DNA of 64,000 nt from the NCBI RefSeq assembly GCF_963678635.1, contig NC_087064.1:33828369-33892368 (forward strand), written 5' to 3'. The notes under the pieces are model-generated. The model saw only the letters and a list, made by a program, of their open reading frames with translations. It was not told the origin of the DNA and searched no databases. The stretch comes from Symsagittifera roscoffensis. Lineage: Eukaryota > Xenacoelomorpha > Acoela > Convolutidae. The position numbers and the translations under genes were made by a program. How positions within the stretch are numbered: position 1 is the first letter of the stretch; every line of letters begins with the position of its first letter. Of this stretch, positions 1-11,197 are shown one piece after another.

Positions 1-1100
1 AATTTTAATAGCAAGCTCAGAAAAACGATTGAAACGTAAAGTAACAAACTTCGTATAAAATTTTGAATTCACTGAAAGTTTCGTCTTGGATAAGGAGGTT
101 AGATCTGTTTAAAAGCATATAGTTTTTGAGTATTGGATTCGCTGCTCTAAATTTTTCGGTTTCCTTAGAAGGTCAACGTTTTTTGTTCGCCTTAATTAGT
201 GTATTTTTGAAAAGAATGGATAGAAAAGAGACGCTCATAATAACGAAGAGTCTAAATCCTAAAAACTCCGGTTTTGTACTTAAACAAAAAAATTCCTTCA
301 TGCAAAATTTTCCAAGAATAATTGAGTTTAAAAATGTGGGTTCAAGCTCCGATGATATCATTTTTGTTATATGAACTTCTCAAAACTGATACCTAATTTT
401 TTGAAAGCTTTTTGTCTATAAACTATTCAAAGCTTGAACGAAGCTCAATTGTTTCAGGCGAGCTGACTGTATATCTCAATTTTGCGCCTTTTTTATAGAG
501 TTTGAACGATATGAATTTTATTTGTTATTAGATTTTAAACAGATGTTGCTAATAAATCTCAAATCTCGGAACAGGAAAACTTGTTTTCCAATTTTGATTG
601 TTTCATTTATTGTCATTCGGATAAAAAATCTATCCCTCCTGAGTTTTTGTTCTTTTTTCATATTTTCGAACACTTTTATTTACTGTAAAAATTTGAGAAC
701 TAATTTGAGGGATAAAAACGAAGCTGGACTTTTGATAAATCATTAAATTGATCTTAATATTTTTTTTTACTATTTTTGAATGTATTAATCTTTTTTCGTC
801 ATGTACAAACTCTTGTGATTTATGCGTCTGGCAGTTCTTATCAGCTCTATATATACCTAGGATTAGCTTTTTTTCACGTGCAAATAAGCCACCACAGTGA
901 TATGATAGGAAGGTGATCGCTCGACTAGCATAAAGCTAGACTAGCAAAAAGTTCGACTAGCATTAAAGTTTGAAAACATGAAAATGTATCGACTAACACG
1001 ATTTTGGTAGCTTCTTTATTTCTCTAAAAAAAACAAAAGAACAAAAATAAATTTGAAAAATAAATTTGAACAAAAATTTAAAATCAATTTGAAATGCTGA
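1..1100. other. AT-rich stretch without a recognised gene
   Basis: I see only AT-rich sequence with short frames lacking domain signatures, biased composition or convincing splice sites. It may belong to an intron of the channel gene, whose remaining 3' exons should lie at low coordinates or beyond the left edge, but no such exon is visible. Confidence 0.5.
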
Positions 1101-1932
1101 TTTCTGAGAAATAAAATATTGAAAAACTATGCAAGCAACAAAAGTAAACGAAATTTATTATCAGATAAACTGTGACAGGCCACATCCCGATCTGTAATGA
1201 CTTCAACCGATCATTGGTTGCCGCTCAAATTGAAGATTGAGTGCAGAAAATAAATTTTTTTATACTTTTGTGTATATAATGATTTAATTTTAACAAAAAA
1301 GAAATTTTGTTTCAGTTTTATGCTAATGGATACGAGTTATAAGTTAAAAACTTTTTTTTGCTATCGATTTTTATGCTAATCCATACACAGCCTACTAGGA
1401 AGCCCCAGAATCAATCACTTGGCTAATGTCTTTTCTTTTTAATCACTTTGTTTCTTTAGAATAGAACCATTTCAGAAAACTTATAACATCATCTGATGTG
1501 TCATATATTCGACTTGTTTGAAAAATAAAAGAAGAGACCTCAAGGAAGTATCTATTTCTTTGACTAGTTTGGCACCTCTAGCTAATCAAATCGCAAGATG
1601 TTCTCATAAGTTGCGATCAGTTCTCCTGAGGCTGGAATATCTTTTAATACAATAGAGTAGTTTTCTTCGAACTTTGAGGCGTCAGGCGTTTTTTATGGAA
1701 AAAATTGCAGATTAATTTCAAAAAATTTTAAAAGTGAGGACAGAATGCGAGCACAACTTTTGTTGACCCTGCTCATTTCTGAGAAACACAAAATTGAGAA
1801 ATTAAGCAGCCAACAGAAGCAAACAAAATTCATCGTCAGATAAACTTAAACTGTGATAGGTCACATCCTGATCTGTAATGATTTGAACCTATCATTGATT
1901 GACACGCAAATTGTGAAGTGTGTGCAGAAATT
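1101..1932 (+). repeat. Pair of diverged direct repeats (about 150 bp each)
   Basis: Positions 1101-1250 and 1779-1932 read in the same order: a 'tttctgagaaa' start, an 'atcagataaac' motif, 'cacatcc(c/t)gatctgtaatga', then '(g/t)tgcagaaa' at the end. Identity looks like roughly 80% by eye. No coding capacity or terminal inverted repeat is visible, so these are probably two old copies of an unclassified dispersed repeat. Confidence 0.6.
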
Positions 1933-2506
1933 TGACAAACCCAGAGCATTTAATAAACCTATAAGCCAAAATAGATAACTGTACACAGCGCCTTTTGCTC
2001 AAACTTTCGTAAAATTCTGAAAAAAAATTGGCAAAAAATAGATAAAAATCTGTTAATAGATATTTTAGAAAAATTGATTCATTTTTGCCTGCTCCATATT
2101 ATTTTTGCTGCTTTTATCAATCATATCAATCTCAATATTTAATAAGAAATTATCCTTTCAATTTTATCATTAGAAAGGTATACCGAATAGACCCTCAAAA
2201 GTTTGCAGAAAAATAATAACTGGTTGCAACAAGTTCGAAAAACAGTTTTTTGAAGCATAGTTTTTTGAAAAAAAATCATTGCACAAAAAGAATTTTTTTT
2301 GAACATTTTTGGAGAGCGAGCTGCGGCAGAATGAAAGGGGACAGAGCTGTTGAAAATTTTTGACCGACTCTGTTTTTGGTTTATCTGAATTTCAGGAAAT
2401 CAATAACGCCTGCAATGCTGTGGGCAGAGTGTCAAAATTTTTCAGTCTGACGCCTTTCAAGTATTTTTACTCAAGCGAAGAGAAATCAACTGTTTATATT
2501 CATGCG

Positions 2507-2591
2507 GCGACAACTCTTAACAGGCGACAATCCATAACAGGCGACAATTTGTAACAGGCGACAATTCATAACAGGTGAAAATTCGTAATAG
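2507..2591 (+). repeat. 17-bp minisatellite, five units
   Basis: Five consecutive 17-base units start at 2507, 2524, 2541, 2558 and 2575. The first four begin GCGACAA and end AACAG; the fifth is decayed. Two units in reverse complement (core AATTGTCGC and CTGTTACGAATCGTCGC) lie at about 2721-2749, so the array is flanked by an inverted partner and could form a hairpin. Confidence 0.85.
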
Positions 2592-2659
2592 TAGATTAAG
2601 CGGGAACACTGATTCACATGCAGTATTCCTCTCGTGCGGCTGTAAGCGTAGCTGAGAAA

Positions 2660-2986
2660 GCGTGTTCTACTTTTCATTGCCTTGTTACGAATTGTAGCTG
2701 ATTAAGAAATATCGCTTGCTATAAATTGTCGCCTGTTACGAATCGTCGCCCTACAGTTCATATTTTCTGTTGTTCTGCATATATGGATGTTTTCAAGGTC
2801 CAAAAAAAGGAGACTACTTTTCACTGCCTTGTAACGAACTGTCGCTGCTTAAGAATTATCGCTGGTTGTTGCCTGTTATGGATTGTCACCCTTCATTTTT
2901 TTAAATTCTTTTGCATATATGGATGTTTTCAAGTTCCAAAACAGAGGAGACCATTTTCGAAAAAACCGTTTTTCTAGCATCTTTTC
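2660..2986 (+). repeat. Tandem units of about 140 bp running into the assembly gap
   Basis: The motif 'acttttca(c/t)tgccttgt' recurs at about 2669 and 2815, and 'tgcatatatggatg' at about 2776 and 2912, giving a period near 136-146 bp. Each unit contains a copy of the inverted 17-bp minisatellite core. The array is cut by the N run at 2987, so the true array may be longer. Confidence 0.75.
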
Positions 2987-3186
2987 NNNNNNNNNNNNNN
3001 NNNNNNNNNNNNNNNNNNNNNNNNNNNNNNNNNNNNNNNNNNNNNNNNNNNNNNNNNNNNNNNNNNNNNNNNNNNNNNNNNNNNNNNNNNNNNNNNNNNN
3101 NNNNNNNNNNNNNNNNNNNNNNNNNNNNNNNNNNNNNNNNNNNNNNNNNNNNNNNNNNNNNNNNNNNNNNNNNNNNNNNNNNNNNN
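2987..3186. other. Assembly gap (200 N)
   Basis: Exactly 200 N, the same length as the other gap in the window, so the number is a placeholder. It follows directly on a tandem repeat, which is the likely reason for the break. Confidence 0.99.
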
Positions 3187-4730
3187 AACCACATCGAGTA
3201 AATCTAAATTCAGTAAAAGATCTGAGCCGGCCAATTTGCATGGAAGCTGACGGCAACAAATTTTGAGGACCGAGTGAACAAACTTTTTGTAGGGAGGAGA
3301 TTACTCACCGAATTTGCCAACCGGAAATCAGCTTTTTGCATATTCATTTTCTCTTATAACTTTCTTTTTCTTTTAGGCGTGAGAGCGGTCTTCACTTAGT
3401 TATTTAAGGGAGAAATTTTTCACATGGTCATATTTCTGCAAAACAATCTTCCGCATAATCAGTCCTATAAATCAATTCTTTCAGGACATGAAAGCTGAAA
3501 TTGTTTAGAAACTTCAGAAGAGTTGGATTTCAGAAGATCTATTGCTGCAGTAAAATAAGCAATAAATGGGCCGCCTTTAAGGGCGTTTTTGTCAACGATA
3601 GGACTATAATCCGTATAAAATGTAAGTTGACACTACAATCCAGTTAACAGTTTTGTAGCCTGTATTTTACCCATTTGATTTATTTCTTAGTTGAAAACAA
3701 GGTAAGTGTTTGTCTGGCTAGAAAAGAAGTCTTGAGAATGGAGCAAAAAGTTAACTTGCTTAATGTAAAAACTGTCAAAGAGCAATTTTGAAATTTCATC
3801 TGACTGGAAAAACGTGTTAATGGAGAAAATTTCAAAAACAGCCTCGTGCCGAGAAATCAAAAAAGGTTACAAATTAGGGCACATGATAGAAGCAAATGAG
3901 ACGAGACACATCAGTTGCTGTGGAAGTTGCACAGAAAGTTCCAATCAGATTTTATAAAATTTGAATTTTTCCTTTTCATCATACTTGCGTTGTCTTGTGT
4001 GCATGGCATGATGAAAAAACCAGACGGACACTCAGAAAATTAATAAATAGATCGGCATCCAAAAAATGATTAAAATACAAACAAAAAAACTTTTTAAAAA
4101 ATCTCTAAAAACTTTCAAAGCGTTTCTATTATCTGAAGAAATTTATGATGAGTAAACAATATAATGCCAAGAAAAGATGGAGCGTGGAAAAAAATTTCTC
4201 AGAGCAAAAATGGATTTATCACGACTTAACTACAAGCGGTTCCTATTAAAACACGTCTGATTGCTGACCTTACAGGCTCGTAGTCAGGCTCAGACAAAAA
4301 CTAACTCAATTTTTTTGACTTGTCATTTATTTCGTTTTTATAATAACAACAATCATTATCTCTTCTTGTGATGAATTGAGAATTGTGAACTAAATTGTTT
4401 TTTTTTATTTTGTTCGTAGATTTGTTAGTACTTGTTAGCAGGCTTCTAAAATTCAAACTGTAAGTTTCTTGAAGTTTTGATTTGGTTGGCTATACTTGTA
4501 GGTTCGAGGGGTCAGAAACATGACGAGGGTTGATTTGAGACAGTGAAACAGATCTTTAGAACTGTTAGACTACTCTCTCTAGTGTGAATTGAGGAGCCAT
4601 TAAAGGCATCTTATATTAAAGGCATCATACATGATTGAGGGTTAGTGAAAAGTGAATCAACTTAAGAGGTAAGGTATAATCAGAGCTTGGAAAGATCGTG
4701 ATAAACTATGTTCTGAAGCTAACTTATACT
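3187..4730. other. No gene recognised
   Basis: AT-rich sequence with no frame or repeat that I can support. The only notable point is that it separates the gapped tandem array from the first hAT-type MITE. Confidence 0.5.
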
Positions 4731-5075
4731 CAGAGGCGAATCCAGGATTTTCTCGAGGGTGGCGGATTTTCAAAAAAAAGTTTTGAAAATTTTTGTCGAT
4801 CATTTTTATGGTCGACCAAAATGATTTTCCGAGCTCTCCCAAAACACTAAAAAGACCCTGCTTTGGCCAAAATTTCTGCACCGCTGGCAAATTTCTTTTA
4901 AAAGAAAAAACAGGCCAAAAATGCGTTCTGGACAATTTTTGGAAATTTTTGACCAAAAAAATGTGTTTTTTCGGCGCGTGTTCCCCCTCCAAAATTAGTA
5001 AATACTGGCGCCCAAGGCTCCTTTAGAAAATTTTTAGGGTCTGTCACCAAAAATGGATATCTCAAATTAGTATCT
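4731..5075 (+). mobile_element. hAT-type MITE copy, 3'-truncated
   Basis: The copy begins with a diverged terminal repeat (CAGAGGCGAATCCAGG) and then follows the family order: 'tctcgagggtggcgga', a 'gtcgaccaaaatgatttt' block, 'ccgctggcaaattt', a 'ttttttcggcgcg' block and 'aaaatggatatctcaaa'. It stops before the family's right end. No coding capacity. Confidence 0.8.
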
Positions 5076-6111
5076 TCTATCCATGCACAGGGTTTTCATA
5101 AGAGGTTATGTTGTCTTTAATTTTTCAAAAACTGTTGTCCAAGTTTTGACGCCGACAGTTTTTTTTACGACGGATATTTTTTAACACTTGATTGTAATTT
5201 TTCCGCAGCTTAGACACTAAGTGAAGATAATCAGCTTGCCAGAGAACCAATTTGAGTTCATAAATTTAAGTTCGGTTTGTCGTGTTCGAAGATGTTTCCA
5301 GAGCAAGAACACCACTGAAACTAGTTATGATTTACTGACCAGTTTACGCATTCAAATTAAATCTTCCCAAACCTCGATCCTTTTAGATCCTTCTGAATAG
5401 TTTTCAATAGCATGTTTCAAAAATCTAATCCTGTTTCTCTGTTAGCTGCAGAGACAACGACAAAAACTTGAAAAAAAATCCGTACATTTGCTCGTTGAAA
5501 GCAAAATGGGCCACTTCTATGACTCATAATTGCAGTTTTGGTTAGTTGAGAGTGTTTTAAGCTCCTAATGACTGATAAATTTTTCTTTAAATTTCTAGAC
5601 ATTCATTTCTTGTTAACTCATTCTTGACGGAGTCAGTTCAACTTCAGATATATCCCGAACAGTTAAGATTTTGGATGTTGGTAAAAACAAATGTTGGGCG
5701 TCAGCGTTCCTGACAGTCGGTTCTCGGTAACCAAGAAGCTACTCTGTCACCAGGTAATTTTCAGAGCCGGCACGTTCCCGCGCCAATAATTGCTACTCTT
5801 CTGACTTATATATGGCTAATTGCGATTATACGAGAGCTCTTTATAAAAAATATATAAACAGTTTTGCCAAAAGATGAGCATTAATTTTTTTAAAAGGAAA
5901 TCAAATTAGTGCATTTTGACCAGGGACTGTCTACATTTTCCGAATTCAAACAAAAAGAAAAAATCTTTGTCTTTTTGAATTTTATTACGGACACTCTTTT
6001 TTGAAAATTCCAATAAAAAAATCCCGATAGATTTTGGTTAGTGTATCTTTTTTCTAAAAAAATTTGACCTATGGGTCGAGCCAATCATCGAATTGTGTAA
6101 TAAAAATGAAA
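5076..6111. other. No gene recognised
   Basis: Mostly AT-rich sequence. A short GC-richer patch at 5700-5795 ends in CACCAG followed by GTAATT, which resembles the 3' end of a plus-strand exon. It has no recognisable protein signature and no upstream partner, so I do not call a gene. Confidence 0.4.
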
Positions 6112-6521
6112 ACAGAATCTAGAATTTTTTTGAGGGGGGAGGCGGATTTTTAAACAATTTTCGAAAATTTTGTCAACTTTATTTTAAGTCGACCAAAATG
6201 ATTTTCCGAGCTCTCCCAAAGCACTGAAAAGACCCTGCTTCGGCCAAACTTTCAGCGCCGCAGGGAAATTTTGAAAACATAGGCCAAAATAGTGTTTTTT
6301 GGCACATTTCGGAAAAATTTTTACCAAAAAATTGCGTTTTTTGGCGTGCGCTTTCCCCTAAATCTTAGAATATATTGACACCATAGAAAATTTTTTGGGT
6401 CCGTCAACCAAAAACGGATATCCCAAAATAGTACAAAGGGGGAACCCTTTGGGTCGGTAGGGTGTCGAATCCTTGAGGGGAGGGTCAGTCCAACCAATCC
6501 CTCCCCCTAAATCCGCTCCTG
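6112..6521 (+). mobile_element. hAT-type MITE copy
   Basis: The left end is degraded (CAGAATCTAG). The right end is well kept (CCTAAATCCGCTCCTG), the reverse complement of the family's left end apart from two changes. Internal blocks ('gtcgaccaaaatgatttt', 'cgccgcagggaaatttt', 'gtacaaagggggaac') are in the family order. No matching target duplication remains. Confidence 0.85.
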
Positions 6522-8468
6522 CAAGTGCTACAAAATTTCTATCCTCCCCCAATTACGATGTGACAGTCATAATAATCAACAACGTTGTGTCATTAGACAC
6601 TGTTTAACTTAACTTAATTATTAGAGAATTAGGACTAGGATAATACTGCTCGTATATCAGCGCAAAGCCCTGAGTTTTTCGACTGCCCCTTGTTTCAGTT
6701 TCATATCGAATATTTTTTGAGAAAAGGAAATATTAAAACGCTATACATCTTGGACAAAATCAAAGATCAAGGGTAAGAATTTGAGTCGTACGAAATTTAT
6801 ACGAGTTAATGCCTAGCCTCAAATTTGGAACAATTTGTTTTTGTTGTGCGAGCTAATTCGCTGCGCATAAATAATTTGCTCTACGCTTTCAGTTTTATGA
6901 AAAAAAAATTTCAAAACGGGCATAAATTAGTCCAGAGCATAACCAAATTAGCAATTTTTAAACTCCCAGAACTGAAGATATTTTTCCTGGAAGTAAAATA
7001 TCTTTTCTTATTTGATTTCAGGGAGTCAATGTCTTCAGTGTGGTATAAACTTTTTGACAAAAACATTTGTTTCAATCGCCGAAAATTGACTGTATAAAAA
7101 CCACACCAAGCATAAATGTTCCATTTTTTAAAAAAAAAGTCGAAACAATAACATCTTGATGATTTGAAATTAACCAGTATTCGCGAATAGTCTTGTTTAA
7201 GATTTCTGAGCATTTTGCAAAAGAAGTAAAGATGATTTTCATTTTCTCTTATCATTATTGCATTACACTTCTCCTTTTTCATGAACTCGCATAGCACCTA
7301 ATAAATTTCAAATTATTGATGCGCCTCAATTTCAAAGATTCCTTAACAATAAAATTATTTCAAAAACCAAAAAATAGTGTCTTATACTAGCCTTGTGGGA
7401 TCCCAATATAGGGTTTTTAAAAAATATTCCACCCAAAATTGATATATAGCATCTTATTGCCCATATCTTATTTTGCATAGAAAAATAGTTTATACGCTAT
7501 TTCGATGCCAGTGAAAACAAATTCCCTTTGTGTGATAAACATTACGACAATTTTGGTCGGAATCGGTAAAAACCCATTTGTTGATCATAACACTGGTATT
7601 TGTGTAGAAAAAGGTTGGAGTAAAAGAAAGGAGCAGGCTTAAAGTTTAATATTTTCACAAACTTCATTAGACTACACGCAGCAAACTCTCTATAAAATTT
7701 AGTTTTCCATTCAGCTGGCTAGAGAATGTCATAAAAAACAAACCACAAACCGGCAAGGAGATCGGAAAAAAATAGCTGAAAAATGTAAACTAAAAAAAGA
7801 CAACAAAGATTCAAAAAAAAACTTAAGCATGCTGAAACACATCGACAAACCATTATCAAAAATTCGCTTAGTACGTAAGTATGTTGGAACAATTAAAAGA
7901 GCTGTTCATAGGCCCCAAACACCTGCAAATTCATAAGCCTAGAATTCTTCTTACATATTAAAATATCATAACCTGGATATCTTTTGTCCCAATTATTAAA
8001 AAAACTAAATTGTCATTATTTCACAATCTGAACTTCAGTCACATACGTAATCAGAAATATAAGCGATAAAACTCAATTGATATCATTCTTTTTTCCTAAT
8101 AAAGCTCTGGTTATAATTATTTAATGCACTTCTTGAACTGCTATACAATTTATGCCAGCAAGCTGTTATCAGAAAATATATAAAAAGTACTAAAACCAAT
8201 TTTAACAACTTGCCAACTTCTCAGAGATGATTACATTAAACCTGTGCAAGAAATAGAGATGGCTCGAATCACAATAAAATTTAGGAAAGTTGGAAAAATC
8301 ACAGTTTTTTTTTTCAATTATATGTCTTTTTTTTGAGCATGAAGGAACTAAATAGATGTGGAAACTTTTTAAATAAAAATTTTCACAAAAAAGATAAAAT
8401 GAAGATCCAAAAAAAGAATATAGGGTTTGTCGCGACTAAAGTGCACGAAAAAATGGGAGAGGACTAAC
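6522..8468. other. Probable intronic sequence, no exon recognised
   Basis: If the LDLa exon at 8469-8714 belongs to the channel gene, this is downstream intron on the minus strand. The rest of the third LDLa module, the cysteine-rich extracellular domain and TM2 would be needed, but no such segment can be seen here. Confidence 0.4.
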
Positions 8469-8714
8469 CAGGACAATCAGGTATGGTGTCACCCAGGTAA
8501 TAGCTCCAGATACACCTGGTGCTGCTCTCACACTGGAATGAGTAGTTGCTGTAGTCTGTGAAGTTGTCGCAGCTGTTCCACTGACACACCTCCGGGTCCT
8601 CGTCGCTCCCATCTGGACAGTGCGGCATGCCGTCACACATCTCCCAGAACTTGACACACCCCTGACTCCACCCACCGCCAGGACATGAGATCTCCCAGTG
8701 TTCAACTCTGCACT
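8469..8714 (-). CDS. LDLa exon 5 of the DEG/ENaC-like channel gene
   Basis: This internal exon encodes extracellular LDL-receptor class A modules. On the minus strand it opens after a TTTTTCAG acceptor and closes at a GTTAGT donor (CCTG|GTTAGT). It is 246 bases and phase 1 on both sides. The first module is complete: six cysteines and the calcium-binding stretch CDGMPHCPDGSDED. A second LDLa begins at CDNFTDY and is cut by the donor just after DCPG, so at least one more exon must follow at lower coordinates. The upstream channel exon ends at 34381 with one spare base (G) after GATTGTGCC; joining gives GAG, so DCA-E-CRVEHW reads through. Phase, strand and domain type agree, so I assign this exon to that gene across a 25.7-kb intron. 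An independent LDLa gene remains possible. Confidence 0.78.
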
Positions 8715-9599
8715 CTGAAAAACAAGAAAATGAAATTAAAACATGAGAAATGATATTCATGAACACATCCCGAAATATGACAAAAAACTATTCCAGTGGC
8801 AAAATAATTTTTATAAGAAGACACATTGAGAATTTCCGAAGACTATTATATCAGCAAAACATTGGGTGAACTCAATTTTTTTTTTAATTTCTTGCGTCTT
8901 ATGGAGGGCAAAATAAAACCAAACCAAACAAAATGGAAAAGAACAAAACAACGATATACTCATTGCAAAACGACTTTCGCAGGGCTGTCTTTTTCTATCG
9001 CGAACTCGGCGCAATCTTGATTAAAAGAACCTTCATTAAAATAAAACTGTATGGAAGTTGTTGCTTTTGACTTATTAATGAAGTTATTGCGCAAATTCGT
9101 AATATATCTATGATTCTATTTATCAGACGATTTATCAGACGATTTTGAGAAGGGTTCTCCGTTCCTGTTTTGACGTTTTTCTTAAGCGTTTGAGGGCCCC
9201 ATTACTGGTGCAGTGCTGCTATTCGGAGAATCCCTGTAGAATCAGTTTGTTGATAAATTATCAAATTATTCGACATTTTATCCCCAAAATCATTTAAAAC
9301 TGATATCTTGAATAACGTTAGTTCACCAAAAAAAATTCTTTTTATTCTTTGGATATTTAACGCTTTCATCATTTTCATAGACCGGATGAAACTTAGCTTT
9401 GAAAATTGCTCAGATTTTGAACTGCAAGACAATTAGGCCGTTTTCGACGCTGTAAAAAGTTTTTGTAATGATTGAAAGTAATTCTATTTAATATATCACT
9501 CGACAAGGTCTTAAGAAAATTTTCGTCCTTTTTTACCCTCCGTAGAAAAACTTACACGAATCCAAAATTCTTTCCTGTTTCCTGCCACATACACTTCTC
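8715..9599. other. Intronic sequence with a dispersed repeat
   Basis: Within the giant intron. Positions 8774-8950 resemble 10907-11100 in the same order ('tgacaaaaaactattcca', 'gaatttccgaagactatta', 'tttcttgcgtcttatgga'), so a dispersed repeat lies next to the LDLa exon. Nothing else is supported. Confidence 0.6.
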
Positions 9600-10007
9600 C
9601 AGGCGCGGATCTAGGAATTTCTCGAGGGGTCGAAGTCGAGGGGGGGGGGGGGGGGGGGGGGGGGGGGCGAATTTTCAAAAATTGTTTGAAAATTTTGTCG
9701 ACCACTATAAAGACCCAAATTTGACCTAATTTTCTGCGCCGCAAGAAAATTTTTGAAAAAAAAGGCCAAAAAAGCGTTTTTAGGCACTTTTTGGGAAATT
9801 TTCGACCAAAAAAATGCGTTTTTTCGGCGCGCGCTCCCTCTCGAAATAAGTATAGATTGGTGCCAAAGGCGCCCTTAGAAAAAATTTTAAGGTCAGTCAG
9901 TCAAAAATTGATATCCCAAAATAGAACAAAGGGGGACCCTTTCGGTCAGCAGGAGGTCGAATTCCTGAAGGAAGAAAAGCGTCCCCCCCCCCCTAAATCC
10001 ACTACTG
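9600..10007 (+). mobile_element. hAT-type MITE, best-defined copy with 8-bp target duplication
   Basis: The element starts CAGGCGCGGATCTAGG and ends CCTAAATCCACTACTG; the ends are imperfect inverted repeats starting CAG and ending CTG. It is flanked by CACTTCTC at 9592-9599 and again at 10008-10015, a perfect 8-base direct repeat. An 8-bp duplication with CAG...CTG ends is the signature of hAT transposition. At about 410 bp with no transposase it is non-autonomous. A run of about 28 G lies near its left end (9640-9667). Confidence 0.92.
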
Positions 10008-10182
10008 CACTTCTCAATGAATTTTGTGAGATTTTGTATATGTTTTGCTTTTGTTCCAGATTTGCATTTTGAAAGTAGTAAATTTTTAAATCGGAAAGCT
10101 CCAACTTTTCTGTCAATTTTTCTCAACGCAGATATTTATTTTCAATGTTGTGCTAAAATTTCTAAGGAATAGAACTGTTACG

Positions 10183-10497
10183 TATATAAAATCTCTCGAA
10201 CTAATACAATCATCCAAGCTGCAAATGAAACTGATCTATTGCTTACTTCTAATGATTCTAACCGGAATCTATTAACAAACAAACTACGACCAGAAGCTAC
10301 TTCCTGGTTCCTCCTCCAAACTAGACGGAGCTGGGGAAAACGGGAATATTAATTTGCGCTTAACCTTGGGGTCAGCAGCCAAACAGGCGGGGAGAGCTAG
10401 CATCTTTTTTGATATCTCCTCCCTTGTGAATAGTTATTATTACCATGGGAAGTGGAAAATAAAAAACCTAATAAAAATTCACCAGACTGGATGTTAA
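10183..10497 (+). pseudogene. Cryptic small secreted-protein gene with an internal stop
   Basis: A TATATAAA box at 10183-10190 lies 35 bases before an ATG at 10225. The first 16 codons read MKLIYCLLLMILTGIY, an excellent signal-peptide shape (one lysine, then a leucine-rich core). A TAA stop follows at 10273-10275. The same frame then stays open for 73 more codons to a TAA at 10495, starting QTNYDQKLLPG and ending in a Tyr/Lys-rich tail (NSYYYHGKWK). AATAAA-like signals lie at about 10460-10485. I do not recognise the family. It could be a pseudogene with one nonsense change, a stop polymorphism or sequencing error, or chance. It sits on the plus strand inside the giant intron, just right of the MITE at 9600-10007. 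Confidence 0.35.
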
Positions 10498-10650
10498 TTT
10501 CGGGCTCTTCTTTCGTAACCCCCCCTCCATCAGATGTAAAAATCATTTTACTGTGTAACTTATTTTATCGAGGTTTTGTATATGAATACAAAATGTGTTT
10601 GTAACTGAATTATAAATCCTCAAACAAGTTTTCATGACAATGATTAGACA

Positions 10651-11197
10651 CCCGGGTTGACAAAAAATGCTTATCATACAATTTTCATATATGAAAAAAA
10701 TGTTTATCCTACTCTTTCATACAATTTCATAGAGCAAAAGTAAGTATGAAAATAGCAAAATAAGCATTTTTTTCCATAAATGAAAATGTATGAGAAGCAT
10801 TTTTTCCATACTATGAAATTTTATGACAAGGATTTTTTCCATAAATGAAAATACAATTTTTGTTTCGAAATTTCGTGTTTCAACATTAATGAACACTGTA
10901 TGACAAAAAATATGACAAAAAACTATTCCAATGCAAAATAAATTTTATAAAAAGACTTATTTTTGTCAAAAGCTATCCAGAATTTCCGAAGACTATTATT
11001 TTAGCAAAACGGTGGGTAAACTCAATTATTTTTTTTTTAATTTCTTGCGTCTTATGGACGGCAAATAAAAACCAAACGAAATTAAAATGGAAAAGAACAA
11101 TCTCCTCTCTTTAAATTTTGTATGAATTTTCTATGATAAGCATTTTTTCCATAGACTTCATATATGAAACTGTATAATAAGCGTTTTTCTTCCCGGG
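10651..11197 (+). mobile_element. Inverted-repeat element with CCCGGG ends
   Basis: The left end (CCCGGGTTGACAAAAAATGC, then TTATCATACA and TTTCATATATGAA) is mirrored at the right end (TTCATATATGAA, then TGTATAATAAGCG, closing in CCCGGG at 11192-11197). The arms are about 45 bases with some mismatches. Between them are degenerate units of about 33 bp ('aagcattttttccataaatg') and a copy of the 8774-8950 dispersed repeat (10907-11100). No transposase and no clear target duplication. Read as a MITE or foldback element. Confidence 0.55.

Noticed and set aside
2507-2591. CRISPR-like array
   Set aside because: Units are contiguous 17-bp repeats without spacers, in an animal genome.
2876-3266. Open frames crossing the first N run on both strands
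   Set aside because: They are open only because N codons are not stops; the flanking residues show no domain signal.
5700-5795. Possible plus-strand exon ending CACCAG|GTAATT
   Set aside because: Only a short GC-richer patch and one donor-like site; no recognisable protein, no partner exon.
8436-8705. Alternative minus-strand frame over the LDLa exon
   Set aside because: It overlaps the LDLa frame in another phase and has no cysteine pattern or domain; the LDLa frame has matching splice sites.
9472-9744. Glycine-rich (plus) and proline-rich (minus) frames
   Set aside because: They translate the poly-G tract and MITE body; not genes.
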